Positions 54,697 through 63,576 of a DNA stretch of 64,000 nt are shown one piece after another. The notes beneath the pieces were generated by a model. It did not search any database. It was not told where the DNA came from and was given only the letters and a program-made list of their open reading frames with translations. This DNA is from Microbacterium proteolyticum (GTDB lineage: Bacteria; Actinomycetota; Actinomycetes; Actinomycetales; Microbacteriaceae), in contig NZ_CP121274.1 of the NCBI RefSeq assembly GCF_029639405.1, forward strand, positions 1,922,001 through 1,986,000. The letters run 5' to 3'. A program made the translations under genes and the position numbers. The first letter of the stretch is position 1; every line of letters starts with the position of its first letter.

Positions 54697-56187
54697 ATGC
54701 ATCGTCTCCTCGTCGCTCTCCTCGCCGCCCTCGACGCGCTCCTGGCCGCCGCGGTCGGCATCGCCGTCGTGCTCGCACCTCTCGCGCTGATGTGGGTCGT
54801 CGCCCTCGGCGACGCCGACTGGTCGGCTCTGTGGCCGACGGCGGCGGCGGTGTGGCACCTGGGGCACCTGGTCCCGATCACGGTGACCCTGCCCGATGCC
54901 TACCTCGCGGCCACCGGCGTCGACCCTTCCCTCGCGACCTTCGTCCTCTCGCTCGCGCCGCTAGCCTTCGCCGCGTTCACCGGCCTGTTCGCCGCGCGCT
55001 CCGGCATCCGGGCCGCCGAATCGGGGGCCGCGCTGACCGGGTGGCTCTCCGGATCGCTCGTCTTCGCCGCCGTCGCCGCCCTGGTCGCGCTCACGTCGGC
55101 GGCTCCCCTGGTGTCGTTCGAGACGTGGCAGGCGATCCTCTTCCCGTCGCTGATCTTCGCGGTCCCGTCGCTGGTCGGCGCCGTCGTGGGCTCCTGGCGG
55201 GTCGGTGACGAGGGGCCGGTCGATCGCCTCCGTGCAGGGATCGAGCGGATGCCGCGAGACTGGGCGCCCGTTCCCGGGCTCGTCCTGCGCGGCGTGGCCC
55301 TGACGACCCTGGGTCTCGTCGCCGTGGGCGGTGTCGTCGTGGTCGCCGGTCTCCTCGCGCGCGGCACGCAGATCATCACGCTGTTCCAAGCCAGCAACGT
55401 CGACGGGATCGGGGCCACGGTCCTTGCCCTCGGCCAGCTCGTCTACCTGCCGACGCTGGTGCTGTGGGCCGTGGCGTTCGCCGCCGGCCCCGGGTTCTCG
55501 CTGGGCACCGACACCGCCGTCACCCCCGCCGCCACGCAGGTCGGTGCGGTTCCCGGCATCCCGATACTCGGGATCGTCCCCGAGTCGACGACGTCGTGGC
55601 TCCTGCTCCTGGCGCTCCTGCCGATCGCGGTCGGAGCGTTGACGGGGTGGATCCTGCGCTCGTCGATGCCCGAGCGCTCGGATCACGAACCGGTCGCCCC
55701 GCGGCTGGTCGTCGCGGTGGCGGTGGCCGCGCTCACCGGGGGAGTCGGCGCGCTGATCGCGGTCTTCTCCAGTGGCGCGATCGGACCGGGGCGCCTGGCC
55801 GAGACCGGACCGCAGCCGGGTCCCCTCGCGCTCGCCCTCGGGCTCGAGATGCTCGTCGGCCTCGCGATCCTGCTCCTCGCCCCGCGGGCGTCGCTCCCGC
55901 ACCGCGCGCACCCGGATGCCGCGACACCCGATCGCGAACCCGAGACCGCGCGGGCGTTCCGCGACCGTCCGTCCGAGGCCGTGCTCACGGCCGCGGTACC
56001 GGCGCCGTGGGCACCGGAGCCCGTTCCCGGCGACACCGACGAGCGCCCGGCAGCCCTCGACACCGATGACGACGTCCAGGCCCGCATCCGCGAGGCGTGG
56101 TCGCGCATGGAGCCGCTGCCCGCCGAGTGGCGCGACGGGCCCGGAACCGACGCGACCGATGGCCGGGACGCGCGCCCCGTAGACTGA
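54697..56187 (+). CDS. DUF6350 membrane protein (PerM-like cell-division protein)
   Basis: 496 aa, about 10 membrane segments up to residue 390, then a soluble acidic tail ending in [19 protein letters not shown]. The location immediately before purN and the composition match the DUF6350 family, known in mycobacteria as the cell-division protein PerM. A TAGGGT hexamer lies 10 nt before ATG 54697. The exact role in this organism is inferred. Confidence 0.8.
   Translation: MHRLLVALLAALDALLAAAVGIAVVLAPLALMWVVALGDADWSALWPTAAAVWHLGHLVPITVTLPDAYLAATGVDPSLATFVLSLAPLAFAAFTGLFAARSGIRAAESGAALTGWLSGSLVFAAVAALVALTSAAPLVSFETWQAILFPSLIFAVPSLVGAVVGSWRVGDEGPVDRLRAGIERMPRDWAPVPGLVLRGVALTTLGLVAVGGVVVVAGLLARGTQIITLFQASNVDGIGATVLALGQLVYLPTLVLWAVAFAAGPGFSLGTDTAVTPAATQVGAVPGIPILGIVPESTTSWLLLLALLPIAVGALTGWILRSSMPERSDHEPVAPRLVVAVAVAALTGGVGALIAVFSSGAIGPGRLAETGPQPGPLALALGLEMLVGLAILLLAPRASLPHRAHPDAATPDREPETARAFRDRPSEAVLTAAVPAPWAPEPVPGDTDERPAALDTDDDVQARIREAWSRMEPLPAEWRDGPGTDATDGRDARPVD
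56180..56185 (+). promoter_or_regulatory. -10 element of leaderless purN promoter
   Basis: TAGACT ends 7 nt before the GTG start, inside the last codons of perM. Transcription would begin at the start codon. Confidence 0.55.
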
Positions 56188-56192
56188 CCTCC

Positions 56193-56792
56193 GTGCTCAC
56201 GGTCGCCGTTCTCATCTCCGGCACCGGCTCCAACCTCCGCGCCCTGCTCGAGGCGGCTGCCGCCCCCGACTTCCCCGCGCGGGTGATCGCGGTCGGTGCC
56301 GATCGCGAAGCCGACGGCTTCGCCCACGCCGAGCACTTCGGCATCCCGACCTTCCTCGTCCCGTTCGACGGGTTCTCCTCGCGCGAGGAATGGGGCGCCG
56401 AACTCGGTGCGCAGCTGCGGGTCTGGCAGCCCGACCTCGTCGTGCTGAGCGGACTCATGCGCCTGCTGCCCGCCGACCTCGTCGCCGAGTGGGAACCGCG
56501 CATCATCAACACCCACCCCGCGTACCTGCCGGAGTTCCCCGGAGCTCACGGGGTGCGCGACGCCCTCCGCGCCGGCGCCGACCAGACCGGCGCGAGCGTC
56601 ATCGTCGTCGACTCGGGAGTCGACACCGGCCCGATCCTCGCTCAGGAGCGCATCCCCGTGCTGCCCGACGACACCGAGGACACCCTGCACGAGCGCATCA
56701 AGCCCGTCGAACGCCGTCTGCTGATCGACGTCGTCCGGCGGATCGCCGAGGGAGACCTCGACCTGGATGCCACGGCATCCCGCCACCCCTGA
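56193..56792 (+). CDS. purN: Phosphoribosylglycinamide formyltransferase
   Basis: 199 aa GAR transformylase of purine synthesis, using 10-formyl-THF. [18 protein letters not shown] binds the phosphoribosyl substrate. Catalytic Asn-His-Asp: N and H in [14 protein letters not shown] and D in [14 protein letters not shown] 56193 sits 5 nt after the perM stop. Followed by purH after a 56-nt gap. Confidence 0.96.
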   Translation: MLTVAVLISGTGSNLRALLEAAAAPDFPARVIAVGADREADGFAHAEHFGIPTFLVPFDGFSSREEWGAELGAQLRVWQPDLVVLSGLMRLLPADLVAEWEPRIINTHPAYLPEFPGAHGVRDALRAGADQTGASVIVVDSGVDTGPILAQERIPVLPDDTEDTLHERIKPVERRLLIDVVRRIAEGDLDLDATASRHP

Positions 56793-56848
56793 ACCCCCGC
56801 GGGCGGTCGCCCGCGTTCCGCATCCCACGAGACACAGGAGCCGCAGCC

Positions 56849-58459
56849 ATGGCCGGACCCCGCCACGACCCCGCCGACTACCGTCCCCGTGACGTCGTCC
56901 CGATCCGCCGCGCACTGGTGTCGGTGAGCGACAAGACCGGCCTGCTCGAGCTCGGTGAGGCGCTGGCGTCCGCGGGCGTCGAGATCGTGTCGACCGGGGG
57001 CTCGGCGACGCTGCTCCGCGACGCCGGGTTCGAGGTGACCGACGTCTCCGCCGTCACCGGCTTCCCCGAGTCGCTCGACGGACGCGTGAAGACGCTGCAC
57101 CCGAACGTCCACGCCGGGCTCCTCGCCGACCTGCGCCTGGCCGGCCACGAGGCGCAGCTCGACGACCTCGGCATCCTCCCGTTCGAGCTCGTCGTCGTGA
57201 ACCTGTACCCGTTCGTGGAGACCGTGGCATCCGGCGCCGAGGGCGATGACGTCGTGGAGCAGATCGACATCGGCGGCCCTGCCATGGTGCGCGCCTCGGC
57301 GAAGAACCACGCCAACGTCGCGATCGTCGTTTCGCCCGAGTCGTACCCCGCGATCATCGACGCGCTGCGCACGCAGGGCGGCACGAACCTCGTGCAGCGC
57401 CGCGAGCTGGCCGCCCGCGCGTTCTCGCACACCGCCGCCTACGACACCGCGGTGTCGACGTGGTTCGCGGAGGGGACGCTCGGCGACGACATCGACCTCC
57501 CGGCGCACCTCACGATCCAGGCCGAGCGCCTGTCGACCCTGCGGTACGGCGAGAACTCGCACCAGCGCGCCGCGATCTACACGCGCGTGGGCGGCCACGG
57601 CATCGCCCAGGCGACGCAGCTGCAGGGCAAGGAGATGTCGTACAACAACTACGTCGACGCCGACGCCGCGCTGCGCGCCGCGTTCGACATGGTGAAGCCG
57701 GCTGTCGCGATCATCAAGCACGCGAACCCCTGCGGTATCGCGGTCGCCGCTCCCAACGCGCTCGACCCGATCGCCTCGGCGCACCTGCGCGCGCACGAAT
57801 GCGACCCCGTCTCGGCGTTCGGCGGCGTCATCGCCGCCAACAGGACGGTCACGCTGAAGATGGCGGAGAACCTGCGCGACATCTTCACCGAGGTCATCAT
57901 CGCGCCCGACTTCGAGCCGGAGGCCCTCGAGGTCTTCAAGCTGAAGAAGAACCTGCGCGTGCTGCAGCTGCCCGCCGACTGGCGCCAGGAGCCGATGGAC
58001 GTGCGTCTCGTCTCGGGCGGCCTGCTGCTGCAGGATGCCGACCGCTTCCCCGCCGACATCGAGTCGGTCGCGAAGGACTGGGAGCTCGTCTCGGGCGAGC
58101 GCCCGTCGGACGAGGAGATGACCAACCTCATCTTCGCCTGGAAGGCGTGCCGCGCCGTGAAGTCCAACGCGATCGTGCTCGCGAAGGGTTCGGCGACCGT
58201 GGGCATCGGCATGGGCCAGGTCAACCGCGTCGACTCGTGCCGCCTCGCGGTCGAGCGCGCGGGCGACCGTGCGGCCGGGTCGATCGCGGCATCCGACGCG
58301 TTCTTCCCCTTCGCCGACGGCCCGCAGGTGCTGATCGACGCCGGGATCTCGGCGATCATTCAGCCCGGCGGTTCGGTGCGGGATGCCGAGGTCGTCGACG
58401 CCGCGCGCGCCGCCGGCGTCACGATGTTCTTCACGGGCGAGCGTCACTTCTTCCACTGA
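56849..58459 (+). CDS. purH: Bifunctional AICAR transformylase/IMP cyclohydrolase
   Basis: 536 aa, last two steps of IMP synthesis. Residues 18-205 are the MGS-like cyclohydrolase ([24 protein letters not shown]-type loop as [27 protein letters not shown]). The rest is AICAR transformylase with [20 protein letters not shown] (catalytic Lys-His) and [34 protein letters not shown] 56849 with CAGGAG upstream. Followed by a strong terminator. Confidence 0.97.
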   Translation: MAGPRHDPADYRPRDVVPIRRALVSVSDKTGLLELGEALASAGVEIVSTGGSATLLRDAGFEVTDVSAVTGFPESLDGRVKTLHPNVHAGLLADLRLAGHEAQLDDLGILPFELVVVNLYPFVETVASGAEGDDVVEQIDIGGPAMVRASAKNHANVAIVVSPESYPAIIDALRTQGGTNLVQRRELAARAFSHTAAYDTAVSTWFAEGTLGDDIDLPAHLTIQAERLSTLRYGENSHQRAAIYTRVGGHGIAQATQLQGKEMSYNNYVDADAALRAAFDMVKPAVAIIKHANPCGIAVAAPNALDPIASAHLRAHECDPVSAFGGVIAANRTVTLKMAENLRDIFTEVIIAPDFEPEALEVFKLKKNLRVLQLPADWRQEPMDVRLVSGGLLLQDADRFPADIESVAKDWELVSGERPSDEEMTNLIFAWKACRAVKSNAIVLAKGSATVGIGMGQVNRVDSCRLAVERAGDRAAGSIAASDAFFPFADGPQVLIDAGISAIIQPGGSVRDAEVVDAARAAGVTMFFTGERHFFH

Positions 58460-58473
58460 CGCGCGCTGTTCTC

Positions 58474-58512
58474 GCCGCCCCCGCGACTCCGGTTGCGGGG
58501 GCGGCTGTGTTT
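58474..58512 (+). terminator. Terminator after purH
   Basis: GCCGCCCCCGC and GCGGGGGCGGC are perfect 11-bp arms around 10 nt, followed by TGTGTTT, starting 15 nt after the purH stop. Confidence 0.85.
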
Positions 58513-58566
58513 GCGGCGGCGGGGTTTGCGCGGCGGTGTTTGCGCGGCGGGGTGGTGTGGCGATGT

Positions 58567-58637
58567 CGCGATAAACGCGATTCGCGCGCATAAACGCGCT
58601 GACGTCGCGTTTATGGTCGTGGATCGCATTTATCGCG
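58567..58637. repeat. Intergenic four-word element, family C copy 1
   Basis: ATAAACGCG at 58571-58579 and 58590-58598, then CGCGTTTAT at 58606-58614 and CGCATTTAT at 58625-58633: two direct words followed by two inverted words, at 19-nt spacing on both sides. Confidence 0.85.
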
Positions 58638-58761
58638 GTTGGTGGACGCCGCGCGGCGCCGCGCACGGCGGAATCAGGCGACCGCGCGCGGTACGCGTCG
58701 GTGGGACGCGTCTCGGATGGGATGCCGTGGGGCAACGAGCCGCCCGGGTGCGGCCGATTGT

Positions 58762-58833
58762 GCGATAAACGCGATTCGCGCGCAGAAACGCGCTGGCGTC
58801 GCGTTTATCGTCGCGGATCCCGTTTATCGCGCG
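58762..58833. repeat. Intergenic four-word element, family C copy 2
   Basis: ATAAACGCG (58765), AGAAACGCG (58784), CGCGTTTAT (58800) and CCGTTTATCGCG (58820): the same plan as copy 1 with small changes. Both copies lie in the same convergent gap. Confidence 0.85.
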
Positions 58834-58938
58834 GTGTGGGCAGCAGCAACCGCGGCGCAGCGCGGACGGCAGCAACCGCGGCAGAGCGTGCACACACCAG
58901 CGCTCACCGCGACCGCCGTGTCGACGGCGGGCGCGGCG

Positions 58939-59454
58939 TCAGGCGCTCAGCGCGATAAGTTTCGCGATCGTGTTGGCGTTGCGCGCCGTGCCCGTGACGC
59001 CCAGGCGTTTCTCGAACCAGCCGGCCTGCAGCTTCGACCCGCCGATGCCCTCGGGGTAGCGCACGAACACCTCGCGGCCGTCGAGCACGGCCTCTTCCGG
59101 GATGCCGTCGGGCACCTTCAGCGCGAGGCCTGGTGCCGCGTCGAGGAACACCGTCTGCACCCACCGTCCCTCGGAGGCGTCGGCGAACGGGTTCCGCCCC
59201 CGCGAATCGGCGAGTTCGGCGTGCGAGCGCACGATCACCGCCAGGTCATGCCCGAACGCCGCGCGCACGGCATCCCGGATCGTTCCGGCGATCTCGTCGG
59301 GGGAGCGGCCGCCGTCGTCGAGCACGACGTTCCCGGCTACCTGCAACGTGACGACCTCACCGAGACCCGCGGATGCCAGCACCTCGCGCAGCAGCGGCAT
59401 CTTCATCGCCGTTGGCCCGCCGACACCGCGGATCAGCGCGATCGTTCTCGGCAT
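58939..59454 (-). CDS. DUF1697 domain protein
   Basis: 171 aa. N-terminal TIALIRGVGGPTAMKMPLLREVLASAGLGEVVTLQVAGNVVLD is the hallmark of DUF1697 proteins (usually LRGINVGG...MxxLrxlfesLGfxnVxTyiqSGNVvF). The final ARNANTIAKLIAL is also conserved (TxRNxxTxxKL). Cytosolic, function unknown; the residue R in RG and the N in GN are conserved. ATG 59454. Family A copy 3 lies directly upstream. Confidence 0.88.
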   Translation of the reverse strand: MPRTIALIRGVGGPTAMKMPLLREVLASAGLGEVVTLQVAGNVVLDDGGRSPDEIAGTIRDAVRAAFGHDLAVIVRSHAELADSRGRNPFADASEGRWVQTVFLDAAPGLALKVPDGIPEEAVLDGREVFVRYPEGIGGSKLQAGWFEKRLGVTGTARNANTIAKLIALSA

Positions 59455-59470
59455 CCTGATTCCCTTCTCT

Positions 59471-59538
59471 TCGCGTGAGTCGCCGGGAATCGTCGCCTCG
59501 GCGGGCGGTGAAGCGACACATTGTGGCGACTCACGCGA
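59471..59538. repeat. Intergenic palindrome, family A copy 3
   Basis: TCGCGTGAGTCGCC...GTCGCCT pairs with AAGCGACAC...GGCGACTCACGCGA; outer 14 bp perfect, centre diverged. It lies between the DUF1697 start and the 3' end of the flavoprotein gene. Confidence 0.8.
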
Positions 59539-59547
59539 ACCCGCGGA

Positions 59548-60975
59548 TCACGCCGAGTCGCGGCCCAGCGTCTCGAGCAGGCGCAGCCAGACCTCGCTGA
59601 CCGTGGGGTACGACGGGACCGCGTGCCACAGCCGTTTCACCGGTACCTCGCCGACGATCGCGACCGTCGCGGAGTGCAGCAGCTCGGCGATGTCGGGGCC
59701 GACGAACGTCGCGCCGACCAGCACGCCGCGGTCGAGGTCGACGATCGCGCGGGCCTTGCCGGCGTACGCGTCGGACTGCTCGCTGGACCCGGCGACGTGC
59801 GCGAGGTCGTAATCGAGTACCTTCACGTTCAGGCCGCGCTTCTCGGCGGCGGCGGCGGTGAGACCGACGGACGCGACCTCGGGGTCGGTGAACGTGACCT
59901 GCGGGACGGCGTCGTGGTCGGCGGTCGCGACGTGGGCCCCCCACGGGCTGTCGTCGACCTCGCCGCCCTGCGCGCGAACGGCGATGACGTCGCCCGCCGC
60001 GCGCGCCTGGTACTTGCCCTGGTGGGTGAGGAGCGCGCGGTGGTTCACGTCGCCGACGGCGTACAGCCAGTCGTAGCCGCGCACGAGGAGCGTGTCGTCG
60101 ACGTCGAGCCACGAGCCCTCCTCGAGGCCGACGGCGTCGAGCCCCAGGTCGGTCGTGCGCGGCACGCGGCCGGTCGCTACGAGCACCTCGTCGGCGGTCA
60201 CGGCGGTGCCGTCGGACAGCTCGAGCACGCGGCGTCCGTCGTCGTCGCGGCGGGCGGCCGTGGCATCCACGCCCGTCTTCACCGTGACGCCGCGGGCACG
60301 GAGGGAATCGGCGACCAGCTCGCCGGCGAACGGCTCGGTGCCGCCCAAGAGGCCCGAGCGCGCGATGATCGTGACCTCGGCGCCGAGGCTCGCGAACGCC
60401 GTCGCCAGCTCGGCGCCGACGACGCCGCCGCCGAGGATCGCGAGCGACCCGGGGATGCTCTGCACCGCCGTCGCCTCGCGGCTCGTCCACGGCTCGATGT
60501 CGGCAAGGCCCGGGATGCCGGGGAGCAGCGCCGCGGAACCCGTGCACACCGCGACCGCGTGGCGGGCGACGAGGTCGGTCGTCGTCCCGTCGTCGGCGGT
60601 GACGCGCACCGTCTTCTCGCCGGTGAGGCGGCCGTGGCCGCGCACGAGCTCGATACCCGCGCCCTCGAGCCACGACACCTGCCCGGCGTCGTTCCAGTTG
60701 CTGGTCATGGAGTCGCGGCGGCGGAGGACCGCGGCGATGTCGAGGTCGCCGGTCACGGCCTGCTTCGCGCCGTCGACGTCGCGCGCGGCGCGCAGAGCGG
60801 CGCCGCTGCGCAGCAGCGCCTTCGACGGCATGCACGCCCAGTACGAGCACTCGCCGCCGACCAGCTCGGATTCGACGATCACGGCGGTGAGACCGGCCTG
60901 CACGGCGCGGTCGGCGACGTTCTCGCCCACGGGGCCGGCGCCGATGACGATCAGGTCGAATTCGCGTTCGCTCAT
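59548..60975 (-). CDS. Class I pyridine nucleotide-disulfide oxidoreductase
   Basis: 475 aa. FAD-binding GAGPVGENVADRAVQ at 12-26, redox-active C43-S-Y-W-A-C48 in GGECSYWACMPSK, NAD(P)-binding GGGVVGAELATAFASLGAEV, and YAVGDVN FAD contact, then a dimerisation domain. The C-terminal catalytic His-x-x-x-x-Glu of lipoamide dehydrogenases (usually HAHPTxSE) reads HAVPSYPTVSE, so the His is shifted or missing. It is therefore closer to the mycobacterial-type LpdA or mercuric-reductase-like proteins than to the pyruvate dehydrogenase E3. Substrate unknown. ATG 60975. Confidence 0.85.
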   Translation of the reverse strand: MSEREFDLIVIGAGPVGENVADRAVQAGLTAVIVESELVGGECSYWACMPSKALLRSGAALRAARDVDGAKQAVTGDLDIAAVLRRRDSMTSNWNDAGQVSWLEGAGIELVRGHGRLTGEKTVRVTADDGTTTDLVARHAVAVCTGSAALLPGIPGLADIEPWTSREATAVQSIPGSLAILGGGVVGAELATAFASLGAEVTIIARSGLLGGTEPFAGELVADSLRARGVTVKTGVDATAARRDDDGRRVLELSDGTAVTADEVLVATGRVPRTTDLGLDAVGLEEGSWLDVDDTLLVRGYDWLYAVGDVNHRALLTHQGKYQARAAGDVIAVRAQGGEVDDSPWGAHVATADHDAVPQVTFTDPEVASVGLTAAAAEKRGLNVKVLDYDLAHVAGSSEQSDAYAGKARAIVDLDRGVLVGATFVGPDIAELLHSATVAIVGEVPVKRLWHAVPSYPTVSEVWLRLLETLGRDSA

Positions 60976-61040
60976 ACACCCACGGTATCGGCGCCCACCG
61001 ACACGGGGGAGGGGTTGCGGTGTACCCCCGCGGGGCGGTG

Positions 61041-61114
61041 CGGGTTTGGGGCGCGATTGTCGGTTTGGGGCCGCGAATTTCACGCCCCAAACGAAGAAAT
61101 GCGCCCCAAACCCG
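61041..61114. repeat. Intergenic four-word element, family D
   Basis: Perfect 14-bp outer arms (61041-61054 and 61101-61114) plus an inner GTTTGGGGC (61063) and GCCCCAAAC (61083). The word GTTTGGGG is present twice direct, then twice inverted. It lies between divergent genes, so it is not a terminator. Confidence 0.85.
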
Positions 61115-61161
61115 GGGGGCGCGCCCGCGGACCGCACCCGTCGAGGGTTGACTCACATCCC

Positions 61162-61198
61162 TGAACCGGTTTAGGCTCGACGGCACTGAACCGGTTTA
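61162..61198. promoter_or_regulatory. Twin LacI-family operators
   Basis: TGAACCGGTTTA occurs twice (61162-61173 and 61187-61198), 25 bp centre to centre. The CCGG-centred near-palindrome is the typical target of LacI-family repressors. It lies 30-66 nt before the LacI gene start and would give autoregulation and control of the sugar importer. Confidence 0.85.
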
Positions 61199-61227
61199 GA
61201 CCGATGGATGCCACGACGAGGTGCAGC

Positions 61228-62253
61228 ATGACGAATGAGACGCGACCCACGATCGCCGATGTCGCGCGCCGCGCGGGTGTCAGCAAGGGCCTGGTGTCGT
61301 TCGCGTTGAACGGCCGCGCCGGCGTCGCCCCCGACACCCGCGACCGCATCCTGTCGGTCGCGGCCGAGATGGGCTGGAGCCCGAGCCTCCGGGCGCGGTC
61401 GCTCAGCGTCGGCCGGGCCTTCGCGTGCGGTCTCGTGATCGGCCGCAGCCCGGACGTCATCGCCGCCGACCCCTTCTTCCCGTCGTTCATCGCGGGCGTC
61501 GAGGACGAGTTCTCCGTTTCGGGCCAGGTGCTCGTGCTCGCGGCCGCCACCCCGGGCCGCCACGAAGAGGAGACCTACCGCGGACTCGCGGCCGACCGCC
61601 GCGTCGATGGCGTGATCCTCTCCGACCTCCGCGCCGACGATCCGCGCATCGACCTCGTCGCGAGCCTCGGCATCGCCGCCGTGACCCTCGGCGTCCCCGA
61701 CGTCGACAGCCCCTTCACCTCCGTCTCGGTCGACGACGGCGCCGGCATCCGCCTCGCCGTCGACCACCTCGCCGACCTCGGGCACACCGACATCGCGCAT
61801 GTCGCGGGTCCGTCCGCGATGCTGCACGGACGCCACCGCGCGGCCGCGTTCGAGGCGGCGGCGCGGGCGCGCGGCATCCGGGCCCGTGTCGTCGAGACCG
61901 ACTTCAGCGCCGCCGACGGGGCGCGGGCCACCACGGCCCTGCTCGACGCCGAGGTTCCGCCCACGGCGATCGTGTACTCCAACGACAACATGGCTGTCGC
62001 GGGGCTCGGCACGGCGCAGCGCCGCGGCCTGTCGGTGCCCCGCGACCTCTCGATCACCGGGTTCGACGACACCGAACTCGGCCGGCACCTGTTCCCCGCC
62101 CTCACGAGCGTCTCCACCGACGCGCGCGGCTGGGGGGCGGCCGCTGCTCGCGCTCTGCTGCAGGCGATCGCGGGAGGAGAGCCCGAGGCACTCGCGCTCG
62201 CCGACCCCGGCCTGCAGGTGCGCGACTCCACCGCGCCGCCGACTCGAAGCTGA
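61228..62253 (+). CDS. LacI-family transcriptional repressor
   Basis: 341 aa. HTH at residues 8-30 (TIADVARRAGVSKGLVSFALNGR), hinge (RARSLSVGRAFACGLV), and periplasmic-binding-protein-like ligand domain (DGVILSDLR...VSVDDGAGIRLAVDHLADLGHTDIAHVAGP...YSNDNMAVAGLGTAQRRGLSVPRDLSITGFDDTELGRH). The ligand is probably the sugar imported by the next genes. ATG 61228 is chosen over ATG 61204 because GAGG precedes it and it matches family N-termini. Twin operators lie upstream. Confidence 0.92.
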   Translation: MTNETRPTIADVARRAGVSKGLVSFALNGRAGVAPDTRDRILSVAAEMGWSPSLRARSLSVGRAFACGLVIGRSPDVIAADPFFPSFIAGVEDEFSVSGQVLVLAAATPGRHEEETYRGLAADRRVDGVILSDLRADDPRIDLVASLGIAAVTLGVPDVDSPFTSVSVDDGAGIRLAVDHLADLGHTDIAHVAGPSAMLHGRHRAAAFEAAARARGIRARVVETDFSAADGARATTALLDAEVPPTAIVYSNDNMAVAGLGTAQRRGLSVPRDLSITGFDDTELGRHLFPALTSVSTDARGWGAAAARALLQAIAGGEPEALALADPGLQVRDSTAPPTRS

Positions 62254-62291
62254 CACCCGCGGGCCCCCGCCCGCCCCACAAGGAGGAAGAC

Positions 62292-63575
62292 ATGCGACGA
62301 CGCATTCTCGCCACAGCAGTAGCCGCCACCGGCATCCTCGCCCTCTCCGCGTGCAGCGGAGGCGGCGGTGGAGCATCCGGAATGGATGCCAAGGGCCCCA
62401 TCACCATCTGGTACTCGAACAACGCCGCCGAGATCGCGTGGGGCCAGCAGATGGTCGAGGCCTGGAACGCCGACCACCCCGACGAGCAGATCACGGCGCA
62501 GGAGATTCCCGCCGGGTCCTCCAGCGAGGAGGTCATCGGCGCGGCGATCACCGCCGGCAACGCCCCGTGCCTGGTGTTCAATACCTCGCCCGCGGCCGTG
62601 CCCGGCTTCCAGCGCCAGGGGGGCCTCGTGAACCTGTCGGACTTCCCCGACGGCGAGCAGTACATCACCGAGCGCAGCGGCGACCTCGCCGACCAGTACC
62701 GCTCCGACGACGGCGGCTTCTACCAGCTGCCGTGGAAGAGCAACCCGGTGATGATCTTCTACAACAAGGACCTCTTCGCCAAGGCCGGCCTCGACCCGGA
62801 GAAGCCGCAGCTGTCGACGTACGACGAGTTCCTCGCGACCTCGCAGAAGCTGAAGGCGGCCGGCGTCTCGGACTACGCCATCAACCCGGCGCCCACGAGC
62901 GAATTCTTCCAGTCGTGGTTCGACTTCTACCCGCTCTACGCCGCGCAGACCGGCGGGAAGCAGCTCGTCGAGGACGGCAAGGCGACCTTCAACGACGCCG
63001 ACGGTGAGGCCGTCGCGAACTTCTGGCGCACGATCTACGCCGACGAGCTCGCCGGCAACGAGCAGTACCAGGGCGACGCGTTCGCCGACGGCAAAGCCGC
63101 GATGGCCATCGTCGGACCCTGGGCCGTGTCGGTCTACAAGGACAAGGTCAACTGGGGCGCCGTGCCCGTCCCCACCGAGAAGGGCACCGCGGCCGACCAG
63201 ACCTGGACCTTCAGCGACGCGAAGAACGTCGGCCTTTTCACCGCGTGCCAGAACAAGGGCACCGCGTGGGAGGTGCTGAAGTTCGCCACCAGCCAGGAGC
63301 AGGACGGCAAATGGCTCGAGGAGACCGGCCAGATGCCTCTCCGCACCGACCTGACCACGACCTACGCCGACTACTTCAGCGCCAACCCGGCCTACCAGCA
63401 GTTCGGCGACCAGGCCGCCCGCACCGTCGAGGTGCCCAACGTCGTCAGCTCGGTCGAGATCTGGCAGGCGTTCCGCGACGAGTACTCCAAGGCGGTCATC
63501 TTCGGCGAAGAGGACGTGAACACCTTCCTCTCCAACGCCCAGACCCAGATCGACCAGCTCGCGGCGGGGAAGTGA
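62292..63575 (+). CDS. Sugar ABC transporter substrate-binding lipoprotein
   Basis: 427 aa. Signal peptide with lipobox LALSAC (C21), Gly-rich linker, then a family 1 extracellular solute-binding fold (ITIWYSNNAAEIAWGQQMVEAWN, LPWKSNPVMIFYNKDLFAKAGLDPEKP, GKAAMAIVGPWAV). Anchored outside the membrane, it would bind a sugar or oligosaccharide and deliver it to the permeases. ATG 62292 with AAGGAGGA. First gene after the LacI regulator; 1 nt between its stop and the permease start. Confidence 0.92.
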   Translation: MRRRILATAVAATGILALSACSGGGGGASGMDAKGPITIWYSNNAAEIAWGQQMVEAWNADHPDEQITAQEIPAGSSSEEVIGAAITAGNAPCLVFNTSPAAVPGFQRQGGLVNLSDFPDGEQYITERSGDLADQYRSDDGGFYQLPWKSNPVMIFYNKDLFAKAGLDPEKPQLSTYDEFLATSQKLKAAGVSDYAINPAPTSEFFQSWFDFYPLYAAQTGGKQLVEDGKATFNDADGEAVANFWRTIYADELAGNEQYQGDAFADGKAAMAIVGPWAVSVYKDKVNWGAVPVPTEKGTAADQTWTFSDAKNVGLFTACQNKGTAWEVLKFATSQEQDGKWLEETGQMPLRTDLTTTYADYFSANPAYQQFGDQAARTVEVPNVVSSVEIWQAFRDEYSKAVIFGEEDVNTFLSNAQTQIDQLAAGK

Positions 63576-63576
63576 C

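Larger units (their letters stand above)
58506..58938. other. Gap between purH and the DUF1697 gene, packed with repeats
   Basis: No gene. It contains three imperfect GTTTGCG(CGGCGG) units at about 58507-58550, two family C elements 194 bp apart, and a GC-rich direct repeat (GGCAGCAACCGCGGC and relatives) near 58845-58885. Confidence 0.55.

Noticed and set aside
58474-58940. CRISPR-like array in the repeat-filled gap after purH
   Set aside because: Only two long repeats 194 bp apart, each internally palindromic, with no regular short spacers and no cas genes.
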